Positions 25,518 through 36,594 of a stretch of 64,000 nucleotides of DNA are shown in pieces (position 1 is the stretch's first letter; every line of letters begins with the position of its first letter). The DNA is from Polytrichum commune (lineage: Eukaryota > Streptophyta > Polytrichopsida > Polytrichales > Polytrichaceae), in the NCBI GenBank assembly GCA_950295325.1, contig OX485807.1, positions 2,296,501-2,360,500 of the forward strand. The letters run 5' to 3'. The notes below the pieces were generated by a model that saw only the letters and a program-made list of their open reading frames with translations, made no database searches and was not told the origin of the DNA. A program made the position numbers and the translations under genes.

Positions 25518-27569
25518 ATGCCGGAAGCACGGGAAGAGGATCAGCGGGAACCCATCCCGATTCCGCTGAAAGCCCTCACCCCTGCAATTCCGAGGGAGGA
25601 TAGAGAGCTGCAGGAGCTCGCGGAGGATCTCAGGGTCATGGGTTGTGCGGGATTGCTCTCCAAACCCTGGAATCTCAGAGCGGAAGATACCCTCCGCGAG
25701 TTTAAATTCGAGAGGGGAAATCAGTGGCTAGGCACAAAGAGGAGGGATCCGGAACATTGGACTCCGGATACGTGGAACAGGGTCTACGGGTTTCCCAGGG
25801 GAATCACGGAGGGGTGGGCTGGCCGCCGCGACGGCCTGTTCGCCGGGAAATTCAGAGGGGACGCGGATCCAAAGGACGGGTTTCACCCAGGGAACTGCCG
25901 GAATATTAGGGAGCGGAGAGTGCTAGAGTTTCTCCTGCCCATTCTCAATCCGGACAAGCCGAAGCGGATTAGCCTCACCATGGCTAACACGCTGTTTGGT
26001 GCAATGTCCGGAGTCCGGCCGGTGAATTGGGGCCTGATCATCCAGGAGATAGTCGGACGGGCCCTCCCCCATATTGGCCGGAAACCCTCCTTCCTCTCCC
26101 CCTTCATTTTGCACCTCTACCAGCATTTCGACTGCATCACGGCAGAGGAGGAGGACCTGCTCACAATAGCGGCGGATGAGGTCACCTACAAGCTGCTCCC
26201 GGAAGCCGGAGACGTCGAGACGGAGACCTCCAGCGACCCTATTCTTCCGGAAGCACCTCCCTCGTCACCCGGAAGCCCGCCACCAACCGTCTCGAGGCCA
26301 CTCTCTCCCCCTCCCCCGCACCAACATCCGGAAGCCGGACCCAGCCGGGAGACCCCATGGCGAAATGTGGACCTATCCGCGTGGGACTTCCCGGAGAATC
26401 CATTCAAGCGGTTCCAGGAGGGGATGGAGGACCTCAAGACCCAGTACTACCGACTGGAGCACATCGTCAAGGGGGCGAACCATGCTCTGGACGACTGCGG
26501 ACCCGGAAACATTCTCCGGGAATTGGCAAAGAGGGCGGACCGGAAGGAGCTGGAGCAGGCCAAGACGGAGAACGCCCACCTCACCGCACAGGTAGCGGCT
26601 ATGACCCAGGAGCTGAGTCAAAAGAGTGAGGAGATCCGGAAGTATCATGCGGAGCAGGCAGTGCTCTTCAGCCGGATCCGGGAGCTGGTGGGTCATCCGG
26701 CGGAGATCGTGAACAAGGCACATCTCTACGACCGGATGATGGAGTCAGGAGAACCGGCTTCCGCCAGGCAGACCCTCCCCATCCTTGTGAAGTATTCACG
26801 GACGATGAAGGATCTCCTGGCGGAAATCCAGAGGGTGGTCCCGCCAAGCGGAACACCGCGGAGAGTGCTCTATCCGGGTCCGCCAGGGTCACCAACCGGA
26901 ACCCTCTACGAGGTGGTTGGTGAAGTAGCCCTGGTTCAGAATCCGCCGGCCTCTGCAGGACCCAGCCAGCAAGGAGGCGGCTCTCGGCCTGGTCATTCCG
27001 GAGGGGCTCCGGAAAGGGTCCATTCTCCCCAGGTGAGGCGGAAGAGCACCGGGTCGGTCCGATCCGGAAGGGGCCAGTCCCCTGTTCCGCGGAACTCGGA
27101 TAGGTCCCGGACTCCGGATAGGGCTCGGACGCCGATCCGGCACCAGACTTCCGATCGGGAGGCCACTCCGAGTAGGGGCAAGGCTCCTATGACCCACGCC
27201 TCGCCATCGTCTCCACGGGACTGCCAAGTGGTGAGTCCATTTCCTCCGCCACACTCGAGAGCGGCCTCCAACAGGGATCCGCGGACGGCTTCACTCTCGG
27301 GTGGACGGAATCCGGAGCAGGGCACCGGAAGCGATCCTTCTCCAGTCCGAAGCATCCGGATGGGGACAGCTTCCGGAACCCCAGGGACCGCTACCCCACG
27401 GACCGAGAGGGCAGCGGATTCGGAGGACGAGGTTGCTCCGTCTCCGAACATGAGGAGGATGCTCACGCGGCTGCAGAAGGCGTCGCCGGCCGGGGGCTCA
27501 TCCGCCGTCAGCGGGTTAGGGAGTCACTCAAAGGAGGGATCGGCTCCGAAGAAGCACCGGTCTTCTTAA
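25518..27569 (+). CDS. Element 1 ORF, 683 aa, coiled-coil / Ser-Pro-Arg-rich protein
   Basis: Intact ATG-to-TAA frame filling the middle of element 1. Residues about 1-240 form a globular region (PVNWGLIIQEIVGRALPHIG, then FILHLYQHFDCI) that resembles the N-terminal domain of plant 'putative transposon protein' / gag-like ORFs; I recall this pattern but cannot confirm it. Residues 245-300 are proline-rich. About 300-440 are charged and heptad-like (ELEQAKTENAHLTAQVAAMT), a probable coiled coil. The last 200 residues are Ser/Pro/Arg-rich with RTPDRARTP-like repeats. There is no Cys-knuckle, protease, RT or integrase. A structural, nucleic-acid-binding role is plausible. The element 2 copy is broken. 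Confidence 0.75.
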   Translation: MPEAREEDQREPIPIPLKALTPAIPREDRELQELAEDLRVMGCAGLLSKPWNLRAEDTLREFKFERGNQWLGTKRRDPEHWTPDTWNRVYGFPRGITEGWAGRRDGLFAGKFRGDADPKDGFHPGNCRNIRERRVLEFLLPILNPDKPKRISLTMANTLFGAMSGVRPVNWGLIIQEIVGRALPHIGRKPSFLSPFILHLYQHFDCITAEEEDLLTIAADEVTYKLLPEAGDVETETSSDPILPEAPPSSPGSPPPTVSRPLSPPPPHQHPEAGPSRETPWRNVDLSAWDFPENPFKRFQEGMEDLKTQYYRLEHIVKGANHALDDCGPGNILRELAKRADRKELEQAKTENAHLTAQVAAMTQELSQKSEEIRKYHAEQAVLFSRIRELVGHPAEIVNKAHLYDRMMESGEPASARQTLPILVKYSRTMKDLLAEIQRVVPPSGTPRRVLYPGPPGSPTGTLYEVVGEVALVQNPPASAGPSQQGGGSRPGHSGGAPERVHSPQVRRKSTGSVRSGRGQSPVPRNSDRSRTPDRARTPIRHQTSDREATPSRGKAPMTHASPSSPRDCQVVSPFPPPHSRAASNRDPRTASLSGGRNPEQGTGSDPSPVRSIRMGTASGTPGTATPRTERAADSEDEVAPSPNMRRMLTRLQKASPAGGSSAVSGLGSHSKEGSAPKKHRSS

Positions 27570-27642
27570 TTAGGGGAGTGGCTAGATTGATTAGGCAGAA
27601 GGGAGGTAGGCAGGTAGGACTTAGGAGTTTTTGAAGATGATT

Positions 27643-27648
27643 AATAAA
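27643..27648 (+). terminator. Polyadenylation signal AATAAA after element 1 ORF
   Basis: AATAAA about 75 bp past the stop codon; another occurs at 27852. Confidence 0.5.
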
Positions 27649-29236
27649 ATTTTCCTTTGGTAGTGTCAGCGGAAAACCCGGATCTGGATCCGAGAAATCC
27701 AGGAGACCGGGGGTAGTTAGGGTTTTCTTGAGCGGCGGCCGCTTGGGCCGCCGCCCTCAGTTTAGGGATTTTTGAGCCTCTACTTAAGGCTGAATAAGGA
27801 GCTTGGGGGGGGTTCCTTCTCCATTGTTGTATTGTGGTTACTCCTACCCTGAATAAATGTCTTTTCTTCTCACCCCTTGACTTCTCTTGATTGATGTGTG
27901 TGTGAATGACCCGGAGATCGTTAGTGGAAGAGAAAGGGAGAGCATGAAGGATAGGAGTTCCGGATAGGACATGAGAGAGGAGACCCGGATCAGATCCGGT
28001 TACCGCCTTGTAGATCCTCTCTGAGTATAGTGGGAGGGAAACCTCACTAATCCGGTAGGTTGGGTAACGTCTAGGTGGGATAGCCGCTGGGAAGATTGGG
28101 TGAGATCCGGAAGGAATCCGGACTTACGCCAATCTGATCTTCTGAAGAGGTCCCACCGTCCTTAGACGGACCTGCCCAGATTAGTGGTACGGATCGCCTA
28201 GTTATCTCAGATTGAGTAGAATCCAAGGTAAAGGTAGCCGGACAGATCCGTCAGACGGAGAAGGAGAGGTCCGGATCAGTAAGGATTCCGATAGGAGGCC
28301 ACCTCCGGAGTGCAGTAGGAAGAGATCCTCATTGTTCCGAATGCCTGGGTAACGTCCATGTGAGATAGCCGTCGTTAGGACTGGGCAAGATCCGGAAGGT
28401 GCCGGACTTACGCCATCCGACCTTCTGAAGAGGTCTCACAGTCTTTGGACGGGGTAATCCGGAAAGTGGTACGGGTCACCTACTCATCCCGTCGAGTTAG
28501 ATCTCCGGTTGGAATCCGGACTCCTCTGGCCACTTTGGTCCCAAGAAACAATCCAGATCTCTCTGCGTGACCTGCCAGGACGGACCTGATCAATCCGGAT
28601 TGGTTGTGAGGGAGTTTCCGGATTCTAACCTTATCAAGGACGTCTTCACCGGAAGAAACCAATTATTCTAGAGGGTAGACGTAAAGGGGTGGGTAAGTAT
28701 TATAAAGAGGACCTAGAAATAACATCCGGAGAGGTACCCTCCGGAAAAAGGCTAAGAATGTCCCCAAAGACCAAATATCCGGAAATTAGGATTTCCGGAA
28801 ATTTGGCTAAGGAAGAAGAAATAAGCAGGTACGGAGAGTTTTAGACCTCCTACACTTCACAGAATCCCTGGACGATACTAAGGTCACCCGGAAATATCCG
28901 GATTTGGCACAAAAACCCGCCAATCCGGAACTTTTGGTGTTTGTGGGTTCCCACACAAGATACTATTCAACTATACCAATTGGTGGAGGCTCCAGATGTT
29001 CACATTATTCAGACATAAGGCTCGAAAGGTGTTGTGGTTGCATGAAATCCTACCTATCCACCTATGTTTGGTTTGCACCTTCGGTAGTATATCCATCTCC
29101 ATCTCGTCACCTTACCTTTTGATCCCCTTGACTAAGTACGGAAGAAATATACGAATTTGCCAACCACACAATTTTGCAAGCATGGAGGTGTATGGTGGGA
29201 AATAGTTTCCAGTGGCAAGCTGTCTCTTTCCTTAAA

Positions 29237-30214
29237 TGTCGCAACCCTTGCTAGCTCCCCTTAACTAACTCGATTAATTTTTTTTCAATTCTAGCAAGGG
29301 TCATAGCACTAACCCTTTGCATTCCGCCATACAAGTGGTTAGCTCCACATACTGCAAACCTTATAGTTCATAGGAGGGGAACCAACCCTCTTACTTTGTT
29401 TTTGAGACTCACCCCTTACTCAATAACCAATTCTTAGATGTGGACTTTTGTTCATGAAAATCCAATCTTATGTTGATCATCGCGTTGCCAGAGCAACACT
29501 ATAACAACCTGAATCGTACTAGGCAACTATGCCCTCACATTGGGCCAATGCCCATGAAGGCCGTGCCATTCAGCCTCGGGTGGGTTTGGCCACACCACCT
29601 CACCCATATAAACCTTTAGGACTTTTGGTAGGGCCCCTACCCCACCGTCAAGAAACCTTTTGTCTCTCTATTAAGAGTTAAGGCCAAGTAGACATTTTCT
29701 TTTAGCCATTGAGGTTGGAAGCCCCTAGCAGCTTCAAAACATCATAACTTCCTTGTATGATTTTTGATGCTAACAAACAACGACTTCATTGTCATCTACG
29801 CTTCACGTAGATACCAATGAACTCCTTATTTGCCCCATGTGGGCAAGTGTTGAGGAAGTTATGCGTGTTCAAACCTTGGCAGTCCGTGGAACCACTCCCA
29901 TGAAATTGCTGTACCAAGGCGTTGTCTTGGAACAACGCCCCACTCAAATGGCCATATCTCATAGCTCACACCTCCGATTGAGGTGTTCTTGAGCAGTCTA
30001 CAATCAACATGCCATAACCTATGCATAGCTTATGGTCTTATCCTTGTGACTCCTAGTCTCCATGGGTGGGAAGCGTTCCCAATGCTCGGGGTCCTCACCC
30101 ACACTAAGATCACTTGGGCCCTCTCACCAACAGTGCCACAAGTCCTGGTGTCACTCCAGGGTCCCCCTCGTGCCCATGGTGTTGTGGGCACTTGTCATGG
30201 AGAGGTGTGCAACA
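29237..30214 (+). mobile_element. Solo-LTR-like element, 978 bp, copy 1
   Basis: Begins TGTCGCAACCC and ends GGTGTGCAACA, flanked by TTAAA and TTAGA (4 of 5 matching, a decayed 5 bp target duplication). It has a TATA-like catataaa near 29626. The same sequence sits inside element 2 at 34272-35244 with a perfect duplication. TG..CA ends, a promoter-like core and no coding region suggest a solo LTR of an LTR retrotransposon. Confidence 0.75.
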
Positions 30215-30469
30215 TTAGAGTAGACAACCAAGGTTATTTGCAATATTGTAAATCAAAATGGAAGACAACCTCTAATTCATCACTCTAAGATTGAAGTGGA
30301 TAGGCTCAAGCTTCTAAAAAAAGATTTGAATGAGTATGTGGTGAGAGATAATGTCTTATCCTTCAAGGGAAAGGCCAATTTTGGAGTGGACGAAAAGAAT
30401 GGGGTTTCTAGATGCAACTTGGATGTGGTTCTTTTGAGAAAAATATCTATTGCTGGGATTATCACTTCA

Positions 30470-31445
30470 AAAAAAATCTTTAAGGTTGTGGACACCTATT
30501 TTGTATCTCAATTGTTGAAAACTTACCTTCTCCAAAGGTTTTGTGAAGAAGTCGGATTTTTGTTCACTAGTGTGAATGTAGGTCACCTCAATGTTACTCT
30601 CTTTGACTCTTTCTTTGATGTAGTGATGTTGCAACTAGATGTGTTTAGTTCTCGCCAATGATCGGGGAAAACCGGCAGTTAGTTACAAATGAACCGGTTG
30701 AGTTTGAGAAATAACCGGTTGAAGTTAGAGACTGCAGGAAAATTACCGATCATTTTAGAGGAATTTATAGAATATACCCCAATTTAATCAAGGAAAACCG
30801 GAAGATGTCAACATGTAACCGGTTGGACTTGCAAACACTCGGATCTCAACCGATTATGCCCCAAAATCTCCCCGATCACTGGTTCTCGCATGTAGAACTA
30901 GGTTCTTGAAAACTTTGATTGAGTTTTGATTGTCGCAAAATATCTTTGTCGATCTTGCTTGTCCTTTACCTAACTCAAACATTGATGTGCGCACCCACAT
31001 GATTTGATTTGCACCATCAAAGAGGGCCCCATATACCACCTCTAATGTAGAAAGGGTAACTATGGGTTGCAACTTGCTACTCCATTGTAGCAACGCGTCC
31101 CCCACCTTGCATGGCAATCTTGATGTTGATCTTTGGTGTCCAAATTTTGTCCCCATTTGAATCTACAAACCCTTGGAATTCTATTGTGGTGTCGCTTGGT
31201 ATGAATAGCCCATATTATTTGTCCCCTTTATGTAATGGAGGACTCTTGTAGCGGCATCAGGGTGTAGTTGTGGAGCCGGTATTGAGTAAGAGATTTCAGG
31301 TTTGATACGTGCGAGATATATTAGACTCCCTACCAAGCTTTGATATTTTGTAATGTCTATAAATTATGCTTCCATGTTCATGTGAAGTGTTATGCGTTTC
31401 TCCGTTGGGGTTGTTGTTAGAGGACGATTTGTCATGTCAAATATC
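30470..31445 (-). pseudogene. Ty1/copia RT-RNase H fragment
   Basis: Minus-strand reading with frame breaks: LVGSLIYLARIKPEISYS, then HYIKGTNNMGY, WSSKLQPIVTLSTLEVVYGA, TKIFCDNQNSIKVFKN and HAR, continuing after a MITE with TKHI..QHHYIKERVKE, IEVTYIHTSEQKSDFFTKPL. This is the classic copia RNase H end, including the catalytic D of FCDNQ. A 228 bp MITE splits it at 30655-30882. It has several frameshifts and is not functional. Distinct from the copia fragment near 21 kb. Confidence 0.85.
30655..30882. mobile_element. Small TIR element (MITE), copy 2, with 6 bp duplication
   Basis: Ends CCAATGATCGGGGA and TCCCCGATCACTGG. TTCTCG at 30649-30654 and again at 30883-30888. Removing the element and one TTCTCG restores the copia RNase H reading HAR-TKHI, which fixes the borders. 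Close relative of 11571-11790. Confidence 0.9.
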
Positions 31446-31485
31446 TCAAAGAGATTTAGTACATAACACTATATTCGTTAATCGG

Positions 31486-31503
31486 AGACTTTCGAAAGTC
31501 TCA
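31486..31503. repeat. Isolated 18 bp perfect palindrome
   Basis: GAGACTTTCGAAAGTCTC, perfectly self-complementary, in otherwise unremarkable AT-rich sequence. Confidence 0.8.
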
Positions 31504-31867
31504 AAATAAAATACGCCCATAGTTTGGGATGCCAATATTGTGGGCATACGGAATATTGGGAACATCAAGAACATGACGATTTAAAAATTTGCACGTGAAG
31601 AATATTCTCATTGCTAAAAATAGAGAATGTCAATTAAATTGAAAACTCGAGCTCCATGTGGAAAATAACAATCGACTTTGAAAAAACAAATGGTTTATGT
31701 CATTATAGAGTTTGGGGTGCGCATCCCATAAGTAGGGCTCTTATGAATTTGGATGGCACATCCCAAACGTATACCACAATGGAGTGTGACAAGTCCACTA
31801 AGTCTATTAAAAACCAAGTCTACTAAGCGTCCATGTTTTTCGCCATGAACTCCCACCTATGTTATGT

Positions 31868-32170
31868 TTACACATCTCCGTCTTCCGCTTCATATCCATT
31901 CTCGGCGTCATTTTCCGTAGCTGCAATACGTGCCAAGTTGTCTTTGGCAAAATCTATATGTTTTTGGGGGATGGTCATTGTTTCTGTTTTGAAACCTTTG
32001 CGCGGCTTCCAAGCACAAAGTATAGTATCCGTGTTTATCCAAACCGGTGTGTACGCTAAGCCAATGTCCACTTAAAATTCTTTTTGGTGTCCCAACCTAA
32101 ATAAGTGCGTAGCACGTTATGGTCTTTGGTACTTGGACGACAATATTCCACCTCAATCTGACAAAAGTTG
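31868..32170 (-). pseudogene. Severed 3' end of the DUF7869-like gene
   Basis: The minus strand reads NFCQIEVEYCRPSTKDHNV with LRTYLGWDT, then in a shifted frame GLAYTPVWINTDTILCAWKP to the end at 31868. Joined across element 2 (dropping one GGGCT duplication) this continues the transposase-like gene that ends at 37247 on the other side (PNFVRTS|PNFCQIEVEY). It is thus the C-terminal part displaced 5 kb by the insertion. Confidence 0.6.
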
Positions 32171-33562
32171 GGGCTTGTGGGAACACGCGAACACCAAAAT
32201 ATCCGGATTGGCGGTTTTAAGTGCCTAATCCGGTTTTGTCCGGATGACCCTAGTATCGTCCAGGGATTCTGTGAAGTGTAGGAGGTCTAGAACTCTCCGT
32301 ACCTGCTTATTTCCTCTTCCTGAGCCAAATTTCCGGAAACCCTAATTTCCGGATTTTTGGTCTTTGGGGGCACTCTTAGCCTTTTCCGGAGTGTGCCTTT
32401 CCGGATGGTATTTCTAGGTCCTTATTATAATACTTACCTCCCCCTTTTACATCTACCCTCTAGAATAGGTGGTTTCTTCCGGTGAGGACGTCCTTCATAA
32501 GATTGGAATCCGGAAACTCCCTCACAACCAATCCAGATTGATCAGATCCCTCTTGGCCGGTCACACAGAGAGATCCGGATTGTTTCTTGGGACCATAGTG
32601 ACCAGAGGAGTCCGGATTCCGACCGGAGATCTGACTCGACGGGATGAGTGGGTGGCCCGTACCACTTTCCGGATTGTCCCATCCACCAGTGAGACTACCT
32701 CTTTGGAAGGTCAGTAAAGTCCGGATCCCTTCCGGACCTTTGCCTAATCTCCCACGACTGTCTCACCGAGATATTACCCGGACATCCGGAACAATGAGAT
32801 TCTCTTCCTACTTCACTCCGGAGGTGGCCTCCAACCCGGAATCCTTACTGATCTGGAACTTCCTTTCTCCTCCCGACGGATCTGTCCGGCTACCTCTACC
32901 TTGGATTCTACTCAATCTGAGCTAACTGGGCGATCCGTACCACCATCCGGATAGGTCCGTCTAAGGGCGGTGGGACCTCATCAGAAGATCATATTGGCGT
33001 AAGTCCGGATCCCTTCCGGATCTCACCCAATCTTCCCAGCAGCTATCCCACCTAGACGTTACCCAACCCACCGGATTAGTGAGGTTTCCCTCCCACTACA
33101 CTCAGAGAGGATCTACAAGGCAATAACTGGATCTGATCCGGGTCTATTCTCTCATGTCCTATCCGGAACTCCTATCCCTCATGCTCTCTCTCTCTCTCTC
33201 TCTTCCGCTACCAATCTCAGGATCATTCACACAAACATCAATCAAGAGAAGTCAAGGAGTGAGAAGCAAAGGCATTTATTCGGAGTAGGAGTAATCACAA
33301 TACAACAATGGAGAAGGAACCCTTCTCAAGCTCCTTATTCAGCCTTAAGTAGAGGCTCAAAATCCCTAAACTGAGGGCGGCGGCCCAAGCGGCCGCCGCT
33401 AAGAAAAACCCTAACTACACCCGGTCTCCCGGATTTCCCGGATCAAGATCCGGGTTTTCCGCTGACACTCCCAAGGGAAAATTTTATTACTCATCTTCAA
33501 AAACTCCTAAGTCCTACCTGCCTACCTCTATTCTGCCTAACTAAACTAGCTATTCTCCTCTA

Positions 33563-36500
33563 CTAAGAAGAGCGGTGCTTCTTCGGAGCCGATCCCTCCT
33601 TTGACTGACGGCCTAACCCACTGACGGCGGATGAGCCCCCTCCCGGCGATGCCTTCTGCAGCCGCGTGAGCATCCTTCTCATGTTCGGGGACGGGGCAAC
33701 CTCGTCCTCCGAATCCGCTGCTCTCTTGGTCCGCGGTGTCCCGGTCCCTGGTGTCCCGGAGACTGTCCCTGGGGTTCCGGAAACTGCCCCCATCCGGAGG
33801 CTCCGGATCGGAGAGGGATTGCTTCCGGTGCCTTGCTCCGGATTCCGTCCGCCCGAGATCGAAGCCGTCCGCGGATCCCTGTTGGAGGCCGCCCTTGAGG
33901 GTGGCGGCGGAAAGGGACTGACCATTTGGCAGTCATGCGGAGACGATGGCGAGGCATGGGTCATAGGGGCCTTGCCCCTACTCGGGGTTGCCTCCCGATC
34001 AGAAGTCTGGTGCCGGATCGGCGTCCTAGCCCTATCCGGAGTCCGGGATCTATCCGAGTTTCGAGGAACCGGGGACTGGCCTCTCCCGGATCGGACCGAC
34101 CCGGTACTCTTCCTCCTCACCTGGGGAGAACGGGCCTGTTCCGGAACCCTCCCGGAACTAGCCGGCTGCGAGCCGCCTCCTTGCTGGCTGGGTCCTGCAG
34201 ATGTCGGTGGATTCTGCACCAGGGCCACTTCACCAACTACCTTATAGAGAGTTCCGGTTGGTGACCCAGGCTGTCGCGCACCTGTCCATGAGGAGTGGCC
34301 GAAACACCATGGGCACAAGGGGGACCCCGGAGTGACACCCGGGACTTGTGGCGCCGTTGGTGAGAGGGCCCAAGTGATCCTAGTGTGGATGAGGTCAACG
34401 GGCGTTGGGAACGCCTCCCATCCACGAAGACTAGGAGGCACAAGGGTAAGGCCATGAGTTATGCGTAGCTCATGGCGTGGTGATTCTAGAAAGCTCAAGA
34501 ACACCTCAATCGGAGGTGTGAGCTAGGAGTTATGGCCATTTGAGTGGGGCGCTGTCCCGGGACAGCGCCCTGCTACAGCAGTGCCTGGGAGTGATTCCCG
34601 GGACTGCCAAGGTTCAAACAGGCATAACTTCCTCAAGAATTCCCCGAATGGGGCAAGTGAGGAGTCCATCAGCATCTACGTGAAGCGTAGATGAAGATGA
34701 AGTGGTTGGTTGCTGGAATCAGACATCATACAAGGAAGTTATGATGGTCTGAAGCTGCTGGGGGCTTCTAGGCCCAGCGGCTAAGGGAAAATGTCCACTT
34801 GGCCCCAACTCTTGGTAGAGAGACAAGAGGTTGGTTGACGGTGGGGTAGGGGCCCCGCGTAGAGTCCTAGAGGCTTATATGGGTGAGGTGGTGTGGCCTC
34901 ACCCACCCGAGGCCGAACGGCAAGGCCTCCATGGGCTTTGGCCTATTGTGAGGCCATAGTTGCCTAGTATGGTTCGGGTTGTTGTAGTGTTGCTCCGGCA
35001 ATGCGATGATCAACATAGGATTGGACTTCCATGAATGGAAGTCCACATTGGGGAAATGGGTTACCGATTAAGGGGTGAGTCCCGAAAGCAAAGTAGGAGG
35101 GTTGGTTCCCTCCTATGAACTATTGGTCCGGGGTAAGAGGAGCTATCCATTAGCATGGCGGAATGCGAAGGGTTAGCGACTCGTAACCTTTGCTAGAATT
35201 GAAAATTGGCAAGATTATTAAGGGACCTAGCAAGGGTTGCGACACAGGCGGACCCGGATAGAGTACCCGCCGGGGTGTTCCGCTTGGTGGGACCACCCTC
35301 TGGATTTCCGCTAAGAGATCCTTCATCGTCCGTGAGTACTTCACGAGGATGGGAAGGATCTGCCGGGCGGAAGCGGGCTCTCCGGACTCCATCATCCGGT
35401 CGTAGAGGTGTGCCTTGTTGACGATCTCCGCCGGATGCCCCACCAACTCCCGGATCCGGCTGAAGAGCACTGCCTGCTCCGCGTGGTACTTCCGGATCTC
35501 TTCACTCTTCTGACTCAACTCCTAAGTCATGGCCGCTACCTGCGCGGTGAGGTGAGCGTTCTCCGTCTTGGCCTGCTCCAGCTCCTTCCGGTCCGCCCTC
35601 TTTGCCAACTCCCGAAGAATATTTCCGGGCCCGCAGTTGTCCAGAGCCTAGTTCGCCCCTCGGAGGATGTGCTCCAGCCGGAAGTACTGGGTTTGCAGGT
35701 CCTCCATCCCCTCCTGCATCCGCTTGAAGGGATTTTCCGGAAAGTCCCAAGCTGATAGGTCCACATTTCGCCATGTGGTCTCCCGGCTGGGTCCGGCTTC
35801 CGGATGATGGTGAGGAGGAGGGGGAGAGAGTGGCCTCGAGACGGTTGACGGTTGGCGGTGCTTCCGGAAGAATGGGGTCGCTGGAGGTCTCCGTCTCGAC
35901 GTCTCCAGCTTCCAGAAGAAGCTTGTAGGCGACCTCGTCCGCCGTTATCGTTAGCAGGTCCTCCTCCTCCGCCAAAATGCAGTCGAAGTGCTTGTAGAGG
36001 TGCAAAATGAAGGGGGAGAGGAAAGAGGGTTTCCGGCAGATGTGGGGGAGGGCCCGTCCGACTATCTCCTGGATGATCAGGCCCCAGTTCACCGGTCGGA
36101 CTCCGGACATTGCACCAAACAGTGTATTAGCCATGGTGAGGCTAATCCGCTTCGGCTTGTCCGGGTTGAGAATGGGCAGGAGAAACTCTAACACTCTCCG
36201 CTCCCTAATATTCCGGCAGTTCCCAGGGTGGAATCCGTCATTTGGATCCGCGTCCCCTCTGAACTTTCTGGCGAACAGGCCGTCGCGGCGGCCGGCCCAC
36301 CCTTCGGCAATCCCCCTGGGAAACCCGTAGACCCTGTTCCAGGTATCCGGAGTCCAATTTTCCGGATCCCTCCTCTTTGTGCCTAACCACTGATTGCCTC
36401 TCTCGAACTTAAACTCATGAAGGGTATCTTCCGCTCGGAGGTTCCAGGGTTTAGAGAGCAATCCCGCACAACCCATGACCCGGAGATCCTCCGCGAGCTC

Positions 36501-36594
36501 TTGCAGCTCTCTATCCTCCCTCGGAATTGCAGGGGTGAGGGCTTTCAGCGGAATCGGGATGGGTTCCCGCTGATCCTCTTCCCATGCTTCCGGC
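33563..36594 (-). pseudogene. Broken copy of the element 1 ORF
   Basis: The first part (ATG near 36594, MPEAWEEDQ) runs to about 35850 in frame, then a deletion in the proline-rich region shifts frame. A TAG lies in the coiled-coil part (minus strand, near 35649). The solo-LTR-like insertion at 34272-35244 splits the frame after LYPGPP, and the Ser/Pro/Arg-rich C-terminal part resumes at about 34266 and ends at 33563. Otherwise the residues are highly similar to the 25518-27569 protein. Three independent lesions mean it is not functional. Confidence 0.85.
34272..35244 (-). mobile_element. Solo-LTR-like element, 973 bp, nested in element 2
   Basis: Reads TGTCGCAACCC to GTGCGCGACA on the minus strand, with CAGGC at 34267-34271 and 35245-35249 as a perfect 5 bp target duplication. 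Element 1 has the uninterrupted target, which confirms insertion. Same family as 29237-30214. Confidence 0.92.

Larger units (their letters stand above)
24851..28955 (+). mobile_element. Element 1: 4.1 kb TG..CA element with ORF and 5 bp target duplication
   Basis: Starts TGTGGGAGTCC and ends GGGTTCCCACA, a short inverted repeat with TG..CA termini. CAAGA lies at both edges (24846-24850 and 28956-28960). The interior carries a TATA-like tatttaag at 25280, a 683-codon ORF, and AATAAA signals at 27643 and 27852. No internal second copy of the start sequence was found, so it is not a complete two-LTR element. It could be a very long solo LTR that carries a gene, or an unclassified TIR element. 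CCGG-rich throughout. An inverted relative is at 32176-37209. Confidence 0.85.

Noticed and set aside
26176-27466. Additional ORFs in other frames over the element 1 gene
   Set aside because: Shadows of the 683-codon frame caused by GC-rich, stop-poor sequence.
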